Assembly (NCBI RefSeq): GCF_037893015.1
Contig: NC_133662.1
Location: 269,810,944-269,874,943 of the forward strand
Reading direction: 5' to 3'
Origin: Macrotis lagotis
Taxonomy: Eukaryota > Chordata > Mammalia > Peramelemorphia > Peramelidae
Length of the DNA: 64,000 nucleotides
Shown here one piece after another: positions 44,581 through 57,657 of the stretch (positions within the stretch are counted from its first letter, which is position 1; the number at the start of each line of letters is the position of its first letter). Both the position numbers and the translations under genes were made by a program. The notes beneath the pieces were generated by a model that saw nothing but the letters and a program-made list of their open reading frames with translations, was not told the origin of the DNA and did no database searches.

Positions 44581-46510
44581 TGGGCTATTTTTAAAATATT
44601 TTATAAAAATATCTAAATAAATTGTAAAATATTTTAAAATGTTTCAAAATATTTTAAATGTAATAATGAATGTATGGTATAGATCCCACACAACTCTGGA
44701 ATTCTTTGCTAACCTAGGTTCAGTACCGGTTGTTTAGGGTAGAAAAGATTTCGCAAATATGGCTTGAAAACTCAACCAGCACATTTCCTACCAATATCCC
44801 AGGCAAAGCTTTTAATTAGAATAGAATAGAGAAGTAAATAATCAGGGGAAATTGAGTAGCTGCATGCTTCTCTACCCCTGTGTCCCATGGCTGGATCCCC
44901 ACTTTGTTGCAAATTGGACAGGGAACATTTCTCCATATGTAAGATACTCACATGCTTACAGCACTGGCCCAGCTCCAGTGACTCTTGGGTTCCATCACTC
45001 AACCACCAACTGTGCTTTATTGCTACCCCATTTTCCCTGCCCATCTGCCATTCCACTGCTGCCACTAGGCTTCCTTTTTCCTCACAGGAGTGTTCTCAGT
45101 TCTTTCTGGTTCCCCAAGTGCACATGGCCGATCACATTTCCATTCCTTTTCTGAGCTGGATCCTCAACTAAGCCTCTCTGGCAAACAAGAACCCTGGAGG
45201 TAATTATCGAAATCATTTCTTCCACCATCCTTCCTCCAACACGCACCTCTATGAATTACCTGCAGACTCCCCTAGATTTGAGACTGGAGTAAATCTATTG
45301 CTTCCCACTCCAAATAGGATTATAAAAGATATCTCCAAAGTCATGTAAATTGGAATACTTAAAGAAGGAAATACTTAGAAAACTTGAACAGAATAAGGAA
45401 ACTAGCCACCAGATTTGCATTCCTGCTGCTCTAGCCCAGGTCCCTTCCCCCCTGGAAACAGATTAAATGGATTTGGATTAAATCATCACAAGGATCTTAC
45501 ACCCATTTTGGAAAATCCAAAATTCTGTCCACTATTTTTCATCCAATAGACTGTTCTGTCTCTAACCACAAACCATATCCACAATACTATGACCACTGAA
45601 CCTTCTGAAAAGAGCCACACAAAAATGGGAAATTGTCGTCTCAGAATAGAACGGATTTAATTGTCATGGTTCTAAAAGCAGAGTCAAGAGTAAACTGGTC
45701 ATGTTCTCCTTTTACATACTGATTATATGGAAGATCTGTTTCCCTCTTCCCATCCCTTTTTCATTGATTTTCAACATAAGGGTCATAAAAAGAATACAAG
45801 TTGACTCATCAATATTTCCTGCATCCACAATTTGAAGAGCCCTTGTAAAGGGGCTTCTAGGTGGCACAGCTTGTGTTCTGGGGTATGTCAATCCAACCCA
45901 TTCTCTACACTGAGCAATACCAGTCAGGAATCATTTCTGAAGTTCCAAAAGAGCTTTGGTCTCTTTGAAAAGTTCCTGCAGCAAGGATTCCAGCTCTGTT
46001 TTTTATTAGGCCGTGACATTAGCATTTTCATTAGCCTAAAAAGAACCATATTCTGCTTCTCCAACAATAGAAACAGGACGGTTCCTTGTCTTTCATCATT
46101 TCTTCTGGAACTGCCTTGGAATTTTCCTCTTTCATGTAGGTAAGATTCACCTCACAGTTTGTCTTCTCTGGATAGACACATGGAGGCTAGAAATAATATC
46201 CCTTTGAAATCACTCACCATTGGAGTATTCTGACTTTAAAAAGCACAGAGGTCACCCTCTGCCATGTTTATATATTAACAAAGGGTCCCGTGCCCTTCAA
46301 CAGCCCTGGTGATCAAAACATTCCTGTAGGGATCATTGAAGCATAACAGAGGTCAAAATTCACAGTATGGTAGAACTGGAAAGGACCTGGGAGACAAGCT
46401 AATCCGACTCCTACATCCTAAATGAGAAAAGAAACCTGACTTTCCCAAGATCCCACAGCCCACTATTAGATGACTTGTTTAAATGGAGAATATCTATATC
46501 CAACCCCATT
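44581..46510. other. non-coding, nothing recognised
   Basis: Low-repeat sequence. Small plus frames at 44852-45171 and 45832-46143 have no domain and no credible splice context. A MIR-like remnant lies at about 46370-46470 (GTAGAACTGGAAAGGACC). Confidence 0.45.
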
Positions 46511-46511
46511 T

Positions 46512-46668
46512 CCAGGCAGTGAGGTGGCAAAGTGGCTAGAGCACTGACCCTGGAGTCAGGAGGACTTAAGTTCAAATCTGGCCTCAGATACTTAATGATT
46601 ACCTAGCTGTGTGACCTTGGGGAAGTCACTAAACACCACTGCCTTGCAAAAACCTAAAAAAAAAAAAA
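46512..46668 (+). repeat. WSINE1-like SINE
   Basis: CCAGGCAGTGAGGTGGCAAAG, CCTCAGATACTTAATGATTACC, CTTGCAAAAACC and an A run. Confidence 0.85.
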
Positions 46669-49600
46669 ATGAGACCTTTATCTAAATACCTAGTTGTGAA
46701 CATTGTTTCCCAAAATAAAGAAACATACTTCCACACCTCTCCTTATCTAGGGACTAGGGATCCAGAGGTAAAACTTCAACTGGCCACCTGCTGTGACCCT
46801 TTGTCCTCAGGACTTTCACCTTCTAGTGGGATGCCATTTTCTATATTCCTTAACCAAGAATAACCTATGACTTCACTGTCACACTGGACTAGGATTGTGT
46901 GAGCCAACTGTCATTTGGGAAAATCCAGCAAATGTGACTGGATGGTTTTTACTCAGCTGTTTGGCACAGATGGAACTTATAAGCCAATGAGGATGGTAAA
47001 GAGCATTCCCCACTAATTTCCACTCTGGCTTTCTTCCAGGAACTCTTTTGTGGTATGGGGATGATCCTGGCACCCTAAGGCTCTCCGTGTGGAGCCCAAG
47101 CTGCGGCAGAGAAGTTTTGAGGATAGACCTAGACACAGAATGCAACAATACTGAATTGGGATTTTGAGGTTTCTAAACTGTTTTATTGATCTTATCTTTT
47201 CTGAATTTCACAACCACCCTGTAATTTAGGTTATTATCTCCAATTGACATATATGCAAACTGAGGCTGCAAGAGGTAGAGTGACTTGCAAAGGGTCACCT
47301 AGCTGGTAAACTTCTGAGGCAGGATTCAAACACAACAATTTCAGACTCCAAGGTCAACACCGTCCCTCCATCACAGTATCTAGGCTACCAGTAAGGTCAT
47401 AGTAATCCTCCCACATCATCTGCTCACCTGAAGCAGATTATGGTTTGGAATGAGGGGAGGGTGGGGGACTAGAAATCACAGCTTATTGAAATCTTCTCAA
47501 TGAAGTCACACTGTTTCAAGTCAGAAGAGTTGTGTGGGGTCATTTAGCCCAACCATCTCATTCCACAGATAAAGAAAGGGTGCAAAGAGGTGGTGGTGCT
47601 AGGATTCAAACCTAGTCCTTGGAGACTCTACCCAGGCTGCACCCACAGCCTCTGGGATGATGCCTCAGCATGGCCAACTCTAGTCTTTTCCTGACCTATG
47701 TCACTAGAATATAAGGAGAGTGTTGGCTTCCCTTTTGTATTTGCATCCTCACTAGCAGAGTGAGCACATAGTCAGAATTAACAAATGCTCAGTGATTGAT
47801 GCATTGCTTGAAGTGATGCAAACCTTTAGCTTGAGCAACTCCAAATGTTATCCATAGTTTTTCAATGAGAAAACTGAGGCATAGAGAGGGCAGGGAGTTT
47901 ATAAAAGCCCAGGGATAGTTAGGGACAGCGCCAAGAATAGAAAACAGGGTCCTAGGTGACCCACTCCAGGCCCATGGCTATCCAGTCTGTGGTGGTCATG
48001 AATATCAGACAATATGCTAGAATTTGTGGGGAGGGAACTCAGTATTTCAGCTTTTTACAACAGTATATGGTCTGAAACCTTTATTGGTAGGAGGGGGTTA
48101 CTTAGCTTCTGAATATGAATAGAGCCCCCCAAAAGGTGCTTCTCTCCATTTTTCTTTAACACCTCCCAAAAGTCTAGAGGTCAGCCAGTTCATTCTTAGC
48201 ATATGCTAAACCAAGTACTAACCTGTTGAGAATCAAAGAAAGGCAGAAATAATATCCCTACCCTGTAGGAGACAGCACCCAAAAAATCAAAGGCATTACA
48301 GACTGTCCAGTATAGTGGGGGGGTGACCTCGGGGGAAGCACTAAGATGGAGACCACGGGTGACTTGGGAATTGACTCCTCCAGAAAGGAGATTTGAAGCT
48401 GGGTCTTTAAGAATGTTGGGACCCTGAGAAGTGGAGAAGGGGGAGAAAACAAGGAATGGTGAAAAGTCAGTGCAAAAACCCTGAGCTGGGGGAGAAAAGA
48501 GTAAGTGCTTGGTAGGACCAATTCAAAGAGTCATGGGAAGTGTAAAGGGCTCTATGAAGGTGCTTGGTGCCTCTGGGATTGACCCAATAGGTGAGTGATA
48601 TTGTCAGATCTCTGCTTTAGAAAAGCCCCCTGTCTGCTAAGGGAAGGAGGGAGAAGAGATGAGGCAGGAAGACAAGTTGGCAGATTTTATCTGGCCCCAG
48701 AATTTCATCTTGAAGGGTAGAGAGAAATTCTATAGGTAGAGATGAGTGAGGGACAATGACCATTCAAAGTTTAGACTCATACATTGTTTACTCAGTTTTA
48801 TAATAATTCTAGAAGGGATCTTAGAGACCATTAAGTCTAACCAACTCATTTTACATATAAGGAAACTGAAGCACAGGGAGATAAAGTAACTTATCCAGGG
48901 TCATATGAATAGCCATTACTTGAGGCAGAATTTGAAACTAAATTTCTCTGATTCCAAATCTAGTATTCTTTCCATGAAACCAGTTTTCTTGTTAAGTTAT
49001 TCAGAACAAAGAGGACAAAAGGACAGAGCTGAGAACATATGGGGAATTGTTCAGAGAATAATGAGTCATCAAGGTTAGTTGGCCTATGTGAAGGGGAGTC
49101 ATGGACTGAATTATTAACCTGCTTTATTCATTCAAAATTTTAAATTCTGATATGGAACTCTCACTCCACTCAAAATTCCCAAAATAAGATACAACTTTAC
49201 CAGAAACCAAGAGGAAGCCATTGCTGATCTGTGTTCAATCTTCTGAAGAAAAGCCAGGCTCTAAAGGAGGAATAGGCAGAAGATGAAGAGGCAGAAGACC
49301 TCGATTTGGGTTGGAATCCTAGATTTGACAAGATGAGTCTCTGATTGGACTATATCCTTTCCCTTCTCTGGGACATAGTGTCTCCAATGACTCAATGAAC
49401 AAGAGAGACTAGATGGATTTTCTAACCTCTTCAAGCTCAAAATTCCATGAATTCTAACTCTCTGACCCCAGACAAGACAACTTAAGGGGGGGATTTGTAT
49501 GGGATGTTTCAAAAGAGCCCTGAGCTGGCCCTGGAGGTCCCTTCAGTCCTCCAAAGTCATGGAAGCCGATGCTACCTGTATTGCTTGCATCACAAACCTT

Positions 49601-51070
49601 TATGATAAGTAGGAAATGAGTGCCTGTATATAAAAGTTAGTGGTCTATCGTGTTTACAATGTGTGAAGTCAAACTGCAGAACTGTGCTCTGCAAGAAACA
49701 AACCCATCCTTCCTGATTGCTCTGCCATACCAGTGGATGGAAAAGGAAACTCGATGAAATTTCCAAAGCTTTCCTTCCTGTGTCAGTGGACAGGCAATAA
49801 AGCAGGGGTATCTCCTCCTCGTCTTAGACACTCTAGTTTTGTTGAATGTCCATCTTTACACAAAACTGTGCCCAGGACCCCTGCTCTGCCTCCCCTCCCC
49901 CAATTCCTTCTTCTGAAATTCCTCCAGTATCCATTCAATAAATACTTATCTTTTTTTTGGATCCTCAGCACCTATCAGAATGCCTGATACATTGTAGGAG
50001 CTTAATAGTTGCTTATTTGTTGATTGATACATTTTTGAAAGCACACTTTCCAAGATGACTTCACTTCATTCATGGTGTCATCCAAGATTGATTGGCAACA
50101 GAAGTTGGAGAAATTGTGCAGAAATTATTTCTTGCTCAGTACGGTTGATGCTGATGGCCTCTGAGGTGTCTTCTAACTGCAAGAGTCTTTGATCTTGCCA
50201 TTCAATTCCATATAGCTGCCCTAAGTATTCTCTTCCAATGCCTAGGCAGACCAATTCACTGGAGAAAATTGGGGTACTGCAAGGCTACTGTGGAAGTCTG
50301 TAGGATGACAATGCTAAAGCATCATTTCATCTATCCCAGTTTTTAAGTAAGCAGCCCCCTTACTCCCCCACCCACAAAAAGCCATCTCCAACCATGCAGA
50401 TGTCTCTGTGAATGCCTCAAGCAGAGAACCTTGGCTTTGGTTACTGAATTAGGTCCAGTTTCCTGAGTCAGTCCACTTCTTACAAAGCCTTAATTGGAAT
50501 GGAGCAAATGATTGAGGAAGCCAAATGGGAATGCTACACTCTCGTCCCTCAGTCACTCTCCTCCTCATCACAACATGTTCTTTGCTGTTTTGAAATACGC
50601 ATTTATTTGAGGATTTTCTACCTTCTGGCCATCTATTGCATTTCCATTTTTCCCATTCTTGAGCAATGTTATTAAGTAAATATCAAAGGTGCTTGATCCA
50701 AAGAAGAGAATCCTTATTGAGGCTGGGAAGCTAGGAATAAAAATTATTCCTATGTGAAGGGCTATTGTCAGCGAAAAGGAGAATCTGCTTTGATCTGCTT
50801 GGGTCCAAGAGGCAGAATGAGGAATAACAATGAAAAGGCAGAAAGGAATTCATTAAGGATCATGGGAAAAGCAATCATGAGAACTAGAGATATTCACAAG
50901 TAGCTTGTGAATGGCGCATTCAAAGACACTGAGGCATCAAGCCATTTAAAATAAGAAGACTAGGACCTTGGAAAGTTAATCACCATCTCTAGGATAATAA
51001 GGCCAAGAGGAACCAGAGGAAAGATGTGAAATCATGGGATTTAGATTTGAAGAGGTTTTAAAGTCAATCT

Positions 51071-51118
<48 letters not shown>

Positions 51119-51257
51119 ATTGTGCAATTAGAGAAACTATATTCCAGTGAAGACAAGTGATCTAGCCCAAGTCATAGACATAGCTTGCCAGATCTAGGAT
51201 TCCAACTCAAACCTACAGTTAGTAGTTTTTCCTTGCTAGCACACTGTGTGATCGCAA
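46669..51257. other. non-coding, sparse old repeats
   Basis: No gene supported. MIR-like antisense remnants occur at about 47190-47370, 47510-47640 and 47850-47960. A further one lies at 48800-48980 (AGGGATCTTAGAGACC, AGGAAACTGAAGC). A repeat-free block at about 50390-50720 could be regulatory (see findings). A (TC)n tract lies at 51072-51116. Confidence 0.5.
51072..51116. repeat. (TC)n microsatellite
   Basis: About 44 bases of uninterrupted TC, a polypurine/polypyrimidine mirror tract. Confidence 0.95.
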
Positions 51258-51454
51258 GAGAATGGGGTCTGAAGAGGTGGCTAGGTGGCGCAATGGATAG
51301 AGCATCAGCCCTGGCCCTGGAGTCAGGAGTACATGAGTTCAAATCCGGCCTCAGACACTTAATAATTACCTAGATGTGTGGCCTTGGGCAAGGCACTTAA
51401 CCCCATTTGCCTTACAAAAAAAAATAACCTGAAAAAAAAGAGAGAATGGGGTCT
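51258..51454 (+). repeat. WSINE1-like SINE with target-site duplication
   Basis: The element runs from GGTGGCTAGGTGGCGCAATGG to an A-rich tail. It is flanked by GAGAATGGGGTCT at 51258-51270 and 51442-51454. A six-base GCCCTG duplication (CCCTGGCCCTGG) is visible in its middle. Confidence 0.9.
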
Positions 51455-53760
51455 CTCCATTCCCAGTAGGCTTTGGTGAAAAGCCAAATAGAGAGAGCTT
51501 GTCAAAAATTTTAAAAAGGAGAATTTTTTTTGTTTAATTGGAGTGGACAGAAGGGGAGACCTTTCTTTCTGCCCCTTAGTCTGTAATTTTGGGCAAAGGA
51601 GAAGCAAGGGTGTTATAAGCAAAACTTGATGTTCTTGGAGAACACAACTAGATGCAGGTGATGCTGAACCTAAACAGTAGTCCTTAACAAGCCAGTGTCA
51701 AGGCAGAAATCTCTAGAGAAGTAGAATTCAGGGATCTATGCTTGGCCTTTTCCTATTAAGTAGTTGCAGCAGAGACTTTTTTAAAGACATCATCAATACT
51801 TACCCCATTTACATTTATAGGTGACAATTAGGAAACAATCAAGATAACAGTAAGGATGAAGAAATATCTTGATAATAGCTAGACATTATCAACCTTGGAA
51901 TGCAAAAAAATAGTTTTATAAATATTGTGTATATCTCCAGAAAAGATAATCATTCATTATAGAGAGATCTGGATGCAGGGGGTTAATGCACCATAATCTC
52001 AATATATCACCAGTGATATATGGAAGCCAAAACAAGAAATGCAGTCATTGGCCTTCTTTAGGATGGAATGTTTTTCAGAAATGAGGTGATTCTTCTGCTG
52101 AGCTCTGCCCTGGTCAAAGGCTATCTGGAGTACTCAGCTGCAGGCTTCATGTTTTAGGAAGAACAATGATGATGTGGAATGAATACAAAGAAAGGCAGCC
52201 AGAGGGTAAACAGCTCTGAGATCATGCCATGGGATGATTGGCTGAAGAAAGTGGGAAGAGTTAGCTTGAAGAAGAGGTGAGTTAGAGAGGGTGTCTTGGT
52301 TCCGACTTTTCCCTTCTTTCACCTTACATCCTTTCACACATTCCATAATCTGCTGACACTGACCTCCACACTATACCACACATGATATTCTGTTTCCTGC
52401 ACGTGCATATTCACTAGCCGTTCCCACAAAAAATGAACTGAGTCCTAGCTTCCCGCTTATCAGAAGGCACCAAGCAAAAACCCAGTGGTCATTTGCTAAG
52501 GATATTTTATTTTATTTTCCTTTTTACTGGGTATACTTTAAATAAGATTCTTAGATTGCTTCTAATTCTGAGATTCTGTGATTGTCCTCTTCTTCTCACA
52601 TGTTGTAGATGGAAAGAACTTGATAATAAATTTAGGTGATATAATTTAAAACTCATTTTTAAATGAGTTCCTCCAAGATAATTCTAACCAAAAACATCTG
52701 TGCCCGCTATTCCCATGTTCATTTTCAGCCTCCCATTGAGGTGGGCCATCCTTCCAGATTCCAGACTTGTTGATGTAACTCTCATGGTTGCAGCAACATC
52801 ACCACATGGTCCCCTCCCCCTCCCTCATGAATGTCCTTAATTAAATCTATTGGCTCATTCCTTTGTTAGCCAGATTTCAGAATTAAACCTTTTCAGCTCC
52901 ATTCCCACTTACTCTGTATTCCAGGTTGGATTTCCATTAGAAGAGATACCACAGATGTTCTCCATGGTGTAACATTCCCAGCATTCCATCTTGCAGGGCA
53001 CCACAGTACCTAGAAGTACTTGTCATAAACAGAGACTTGTCACTAGCCTATCCATCTCAGATAGGGAGGTTGAGTCTGGACTCAGCCCTCAAAGAAGCTT
53101 GTCAAGTAACCTGAAGCACGCCACGGTGATGGCATTGACCTTCCAAATGTGCAGTCACTTTTCGTGACTCCATATATCTATTTGATTGCTCCACCACGTG
53201 TTTGTCAGCAAAGTACTCTCTTCCCATTTGCACATCTTTCATTTTCCTTTGTAGATTAATTGGATGCATATGCACATTTCCCTATCTGGAAAGGAATGTC
53301 GACTTTGTCTTGTGTCTGTGTGTTCATCTTTTGGGTGTTCCAAATGCTGTAATGGAGAATCTAGTGCAGGACCAACATTATATTTTCTAAGTTTTGCTCT
53401 CTCTGTCAGGCGCAGCTGCTGGACTCTTGGTGTACAGTGGTGCCATTTACAAGGCCCCAAACCCCTGAAATTCCTGTGACCCTTGGAAGCACTCCCACTT
53501 TGGCCTTCCTTTTTTCCTGGCTCATTTGTCCTGCTCCCAGCTCAGTGATTCACAGAGTCTTGAAGATGGCAAAGCCTTCAGAGGCCCACTAGTCCTATTA
53601 AATAGGATCAAAGCAAATAAATCCCACTTTATGGTCTTCTACTGAGCTGGAGGCGACCTAATTTATATTACCATGATTTGTCTTGGCCAAATCATTCATC
53701 CCCTAGTGACCAAAGTTCTGACCAAGAGCTTCTCAGTGCTTGACTGGTCCTCATCTATTC
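51455..53760. other. non-coding, nothing recognised
   Basis: Low-repeat sequence with no supported gene. Short overlapping frames around 53200-53480 lack domains. Confidence 0.45.
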
Positions 53761-53764
53761 CATG

Positions 53765-54160
53765 GTCAACTTAGGTGGTGCAGTGGATAGAGACAGAGCA
53801 TTGACCTTGGAGTCAGGAGTATGGGAGTTCGAATACAGCCTCAGACACTTGTCATTTACTGGCTGTGTGACCTTGGGCAAGTCACTTAACCCTGATTGCC
53901 TTGCATCCAGGACCACCTCCAGTCATCCTGATTCCTATCTGGCCACTTACCCAGATGGTTCTGGAGGTGAAAGTTAGACTGGTGACTTCGCACAGCACCC
54001 TTCACTCAAATCCAATGCATATGCTTATCTTGGTGTTACCTTCCTGATGTCATGGTCTTCCTCAAAGACAAAGAACAAACATTATCCTCCTCCTCCTCCT
54101 CCTTCTCCTCCTCTTCCTCCTCCTCCTCATCATCATCATCATCATCACCATCATCATAAT
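53765..54160 (+). repeat. RTE-tailed SINE with long microsatellite tail
   Basis: Head CTTAGGTGGTGCAGTGG, middle CACTTACCCAGATGG, then TACCTTCCTGATGTCATGG and TCTTCCTCAAAGACAAAG. The tail runs into (TCC)n and then (ATC)n from about 54085 to 54155. Confidence 0.85.
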
Positions 54161-56620
54161 TCAGTTAACCTGGAGACAGGATAATGCATGCCCAGAATAG
54201 GAATCTGATAATGCTTGCAATGGGCACCACTGGAAGAAATGCAAGCATCAATAAAAGCATCCATCCATCAAATGTTGAGGTAAGTTCTGTGCACCATATT
54301 TTAATTCACCCAACGCACAGGTGTTGGCAATGCCTACAATGCATTTGCTTTGTACAACAGGTGAGGACCTTCCCTTTGTCAGGATACACCATCATCTCTT
54401 TTATTTGCAACTTAAAGTTTCACAGTTAACTGAGTTAACACTGAGACTTACAGTCCATAGGAGTCAAAGTTAGGGCTTCAATTCATATCAGTCTGACTCC
54501 AGTTCAGTAATTGCCCTGCAAAATATAATCTTGGACTCAGAGAGAATGGCATGCCTACATAACTCAGGGTTTTCAGACTTCACTACCAGATTTTCCTGAC
54601 TTCAATTCCAATATTCTACCCATTTACATTGTGATCTCTGCCATATCTGACATAAGACCAATGCTTGGACCAGGGGATATTTTCCAATCAAACAGTATTC
54701 ACAGACAAGGCATATTTTCCTTGCTCCCTCCTTATCACTAGTTCATATGAGAAAGGATAATCCTCTTGCCAAGAAGTACCCAGTCTAGGGGTTCTTAGCA
54801 TTTTCAGGGGTCATGGCAGTCTTTGGCAATCTGATGATGAAGTCCATAGAGTTCTCAGAATAATATTGGGTTTTATTTTTTTAATTCATAATCGAAGAAA
54901 ATGTAAAATTTCAGGGACTGGTTAGTGAAAATAAAGATATGCTATTTTCCCATCAAAGTTCACAGAACACCCTAAAGACTATCCGCAAATCCTTTAGAGA
55001 CCCATCAATACCAAGTTAAGAACCTCTGGTCCATCCAAAGGCTGTGAATGGATATGGAAATAGAGTCAGGTCAGCAGTGGAAAAAATATTGAAAAGGTCA
55101 CATAATAATAGTCGACAGAGATTAATGAGTCATTTTACCACTGGACATTATGGGATCTTCAGCAAGTATCATTCTATGTGCATTCTATAGTAATTCAGGG
55201 GTAGATGAAGCATCCTCTCCTTCCAAATACCAGCCTCCCTATTAGAAATCCATTCCTCTGAATAGCCTCAAGCAGTTAGTCCCTGGACTTCAGTGTCCTT
55301 ATTAAAAGGGCAGGGTTTTAGTAGATCTGTTCCTGGAATCACTGCTTCTTGTATATTCCTTCATTTATGAAACAAGCACATATTAAGCACCTAGAGTGTG
55401 CCAGACACTGTGTTTTATACTAGAGATGTGAAGGTAAAGTCCCTCCCTGCCAGCAAGAAGTCTACATTCTATTGGGGGGGGGGCGCTGATGACTACATAT
55501 TAGCTATACATTAAGTATAAATTAGATAAAAGCAAATTTTCTGGAGGTGGGGCACAGATAGTTTTATATTTTTCATAGAGGAATCTGGAGAGACCTCTTG
55601 GCTAACTAATACTTACTAACTGTATGACTGTGGACAGGTACCATAATCTCTTTGTACCTTGAAATTCTCGAAATTTCTCTATTTGGAAAATAGCCACAAC
55701 AATTTTGATTCTCTCCATATTTTCATGAGAGAGGACTTCATCAGCTTTAAAACTATTAAACCATAAAATTTCATTGCATGCATTCATAGATGTCTATCTA
55801 GAAGGGAGTCAGAACTCTTCAATTCATTCATCAAACCGATGAGGAAAAGGGATTTGGATTCAAAGGGATAAATGACTTATCCAAAGTCATAAATAATTGG
55901 CAGAAATGTGATGTGAATCCAAGCACTCTAATTCTAAATACAGCTCTCTTACTATTCGATCCTGCACCTACTGAATTAGTAAATATTTGTTCTTTGATAT
56001 ACAAACTCCAAGAGATTTATGACAACTGGCCATCAACATTGTGCTGGGCAGATCTTCATGCTTATTCTGGACTTCAGGCTCCCAGGCCACAGAACTACCT
56101 TGCCCAGAATCCTGAATTTCTAGTCCATATACCATTGATCATGCCTCTGTTTAGGTCTCAAACCCAGAATACCCTGATGCCAACCCAGATCACAAATTAC
56201 ACAACCAAATTTTGCTCACCTTACAATGTAGTTTGAGACTCTAGTCTCTGACCTTTTTCATTAAATTTAGATTCCAAGGTCCACATTTGAATCCTGCCAC
56301 CAAGGCAATCTTGGGCAAACCCCTTCCCCTTCTGGTCCATAATTTCCATATTTGTAAAATGAAAGGAGTAGATTACATGATCTATAAATGTCCATCCTAG
56401 AGTCAGCATTTTGTCCCATTGTCCTAAATTAGAGATTATGTATGTATGTATGTATAAATAATATATGTGTGTGTGAATATCTGTATGTATGTGGGCATGT
56501 GTTTATGTGCATATCAGCACATTTATATCACATATGTTTTACATACTTGTGAAATTAGTCATGTATTTCTACAAATATGCATATAATCCCCATATATATA
56601 TATATATATGTATATATATA
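54161..56620. other. non-coding, sparse old repeats
   Basis: No gene supported. A common dispersed repeat piece occurs at about 55375-55480 (GTGTGCCAGACACTGTG), and a MIR-like piece at 55830-55930. A (TATG)n-rich tract is at about 56435-56500. The 107-codon frame at 55913-56236 shows no domain. Confidence 0.45.
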
Positions 56621-56790
56621 AAACTTTTTTTTTAGATTTTTTCAAGACAAATGGGGTTAATGGCTTACCAAAGGCCACACAGCTAGGTAATTATTAAGTG
56701 TCTGAGGCCGGATTTAAACTCAGGTACTCCTGACTTCAGGGCCAGTGCTCTATCCACTGCACCACCTAGCTGCCCCTCTATAAAACTTTC
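56608..56790 (-). repeat. WSINE1-like SINE (antisense) with target-site duplication
   Basis: Plus strand CAAGACAAATGGGGTTAATGG to GCACCACCTAGCTGCCCC. TATAAAACTTT is found on both sides. Confidence 0.85.
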
Positions 56791-56837
56791 AAAAGTTATT
56801 TGAATAAATTATTATTGCTTAGTCCATTTCAAATTCT

Positions 56838-56840
<3 letters not shown>

Positions 56841-56882
<42 letters not shown>
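56841..56882. repeat. (AT)n microsatellite
   Basis: About 42 bases of pure AT dinucleotide repeat, roughly 0.8 kb upstream of the bHLH gene start codon. Confidence 0.95.
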
Positions 56883-56884
<2 letters not shown>

Positions 56885-57435
56885 TCAATTATGCAATCCA
56901 GAATAATTAAAAAAGCACTGACTCTCAGAGATTTTGTCAGTTCAGCTGGTTTTGTCTATTGGAAAAGGAATTATCCAGATCTTAAATCTGTTAGAGTCCG
57001 CAAATCAATTCTTTCTTTTCCTGACTGTGGGGAAAAGGGCATGGGAAAGAAAAGTCCAGGGAGCTGGTGCAGACAGAGAGCTTCTAATGTCTTTTTCCTT
57101 CATTGAAAGTCTGGCACCTTCATATGTTCATGACAGCATTTTAATTGACATTTGTTTCCCTGTCTCTGACAGAATGGATCTATTAGTATGCTATTAAGAA
57201 AATAAAGACCTACATTATTCTTTACATCCCCTGCCCTCTATCTTTTATGCTTCTTAATGAAGACACCTCCAGATATCTTTCTCCAATTCATTCTGTAAAT
57301 ATTAGATGTAGAGAGCAAACCTCTTTCAAAGGAAAGTAGATGGAAAAATCTCTTCTTTTAGTTGCATTTTCTTTCTTCCATTGTGGGCCACTGATGATAA
57401 AACCAAATATATATGCCCTAATTATTCTTGAATGT

Positions 57436-57490
57436 GGCATAAAAAGATGAGAACCCTACTGTGAGGTCTAAAGTATTTAAACCCCAAGGG
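57436..57490 (+). promoter_or_regulatory. candidate TATA-type core promoter of the bHLH gene
   Basis: CATAAAAAG at 57438-57446 resembles a TATA element, about 215 bases upstream of the ATG. A second AT-rich box, TATTTAAACC, follows at about 57473. If the first is used, transcription would start near 57470 and give a 5' UTR of about 190 bases without an intron. A CAGATG E-box lies at about 57534. No CpG island is present, which is compatible with a tissue-restricted gene. Position and use are inferred only from sequence. Confidence 0.35.
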
Positions 57491-57657
57491 CATCTCAGTC
57501 TTACCATCAAATCTGACTAATGCTCACCCAGAGACAGATGTGAATGAAAGAAGCATAGTTCTATCATACCTCTTCAGCAAGGTAAAACTTTGTTCTGCAA
57601 AAGACATTCATTTCTCAAGATCCTGATTCTTGAAGATTTATAATATTGACCAGGAGA

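Noticed and set aside
44772..45171. Overlapping 94-100 codon frames on both strands
   Set aside because: No domain, no splice-site pattern, mutually contradictory frames; judged random.
57646..57657. TTG upstream of the ATG as start of the bHLH protein
   Set aside because: An ATG with A at -3 follows four codons later; a TTG start is not expected in a vertebrate mRNA.
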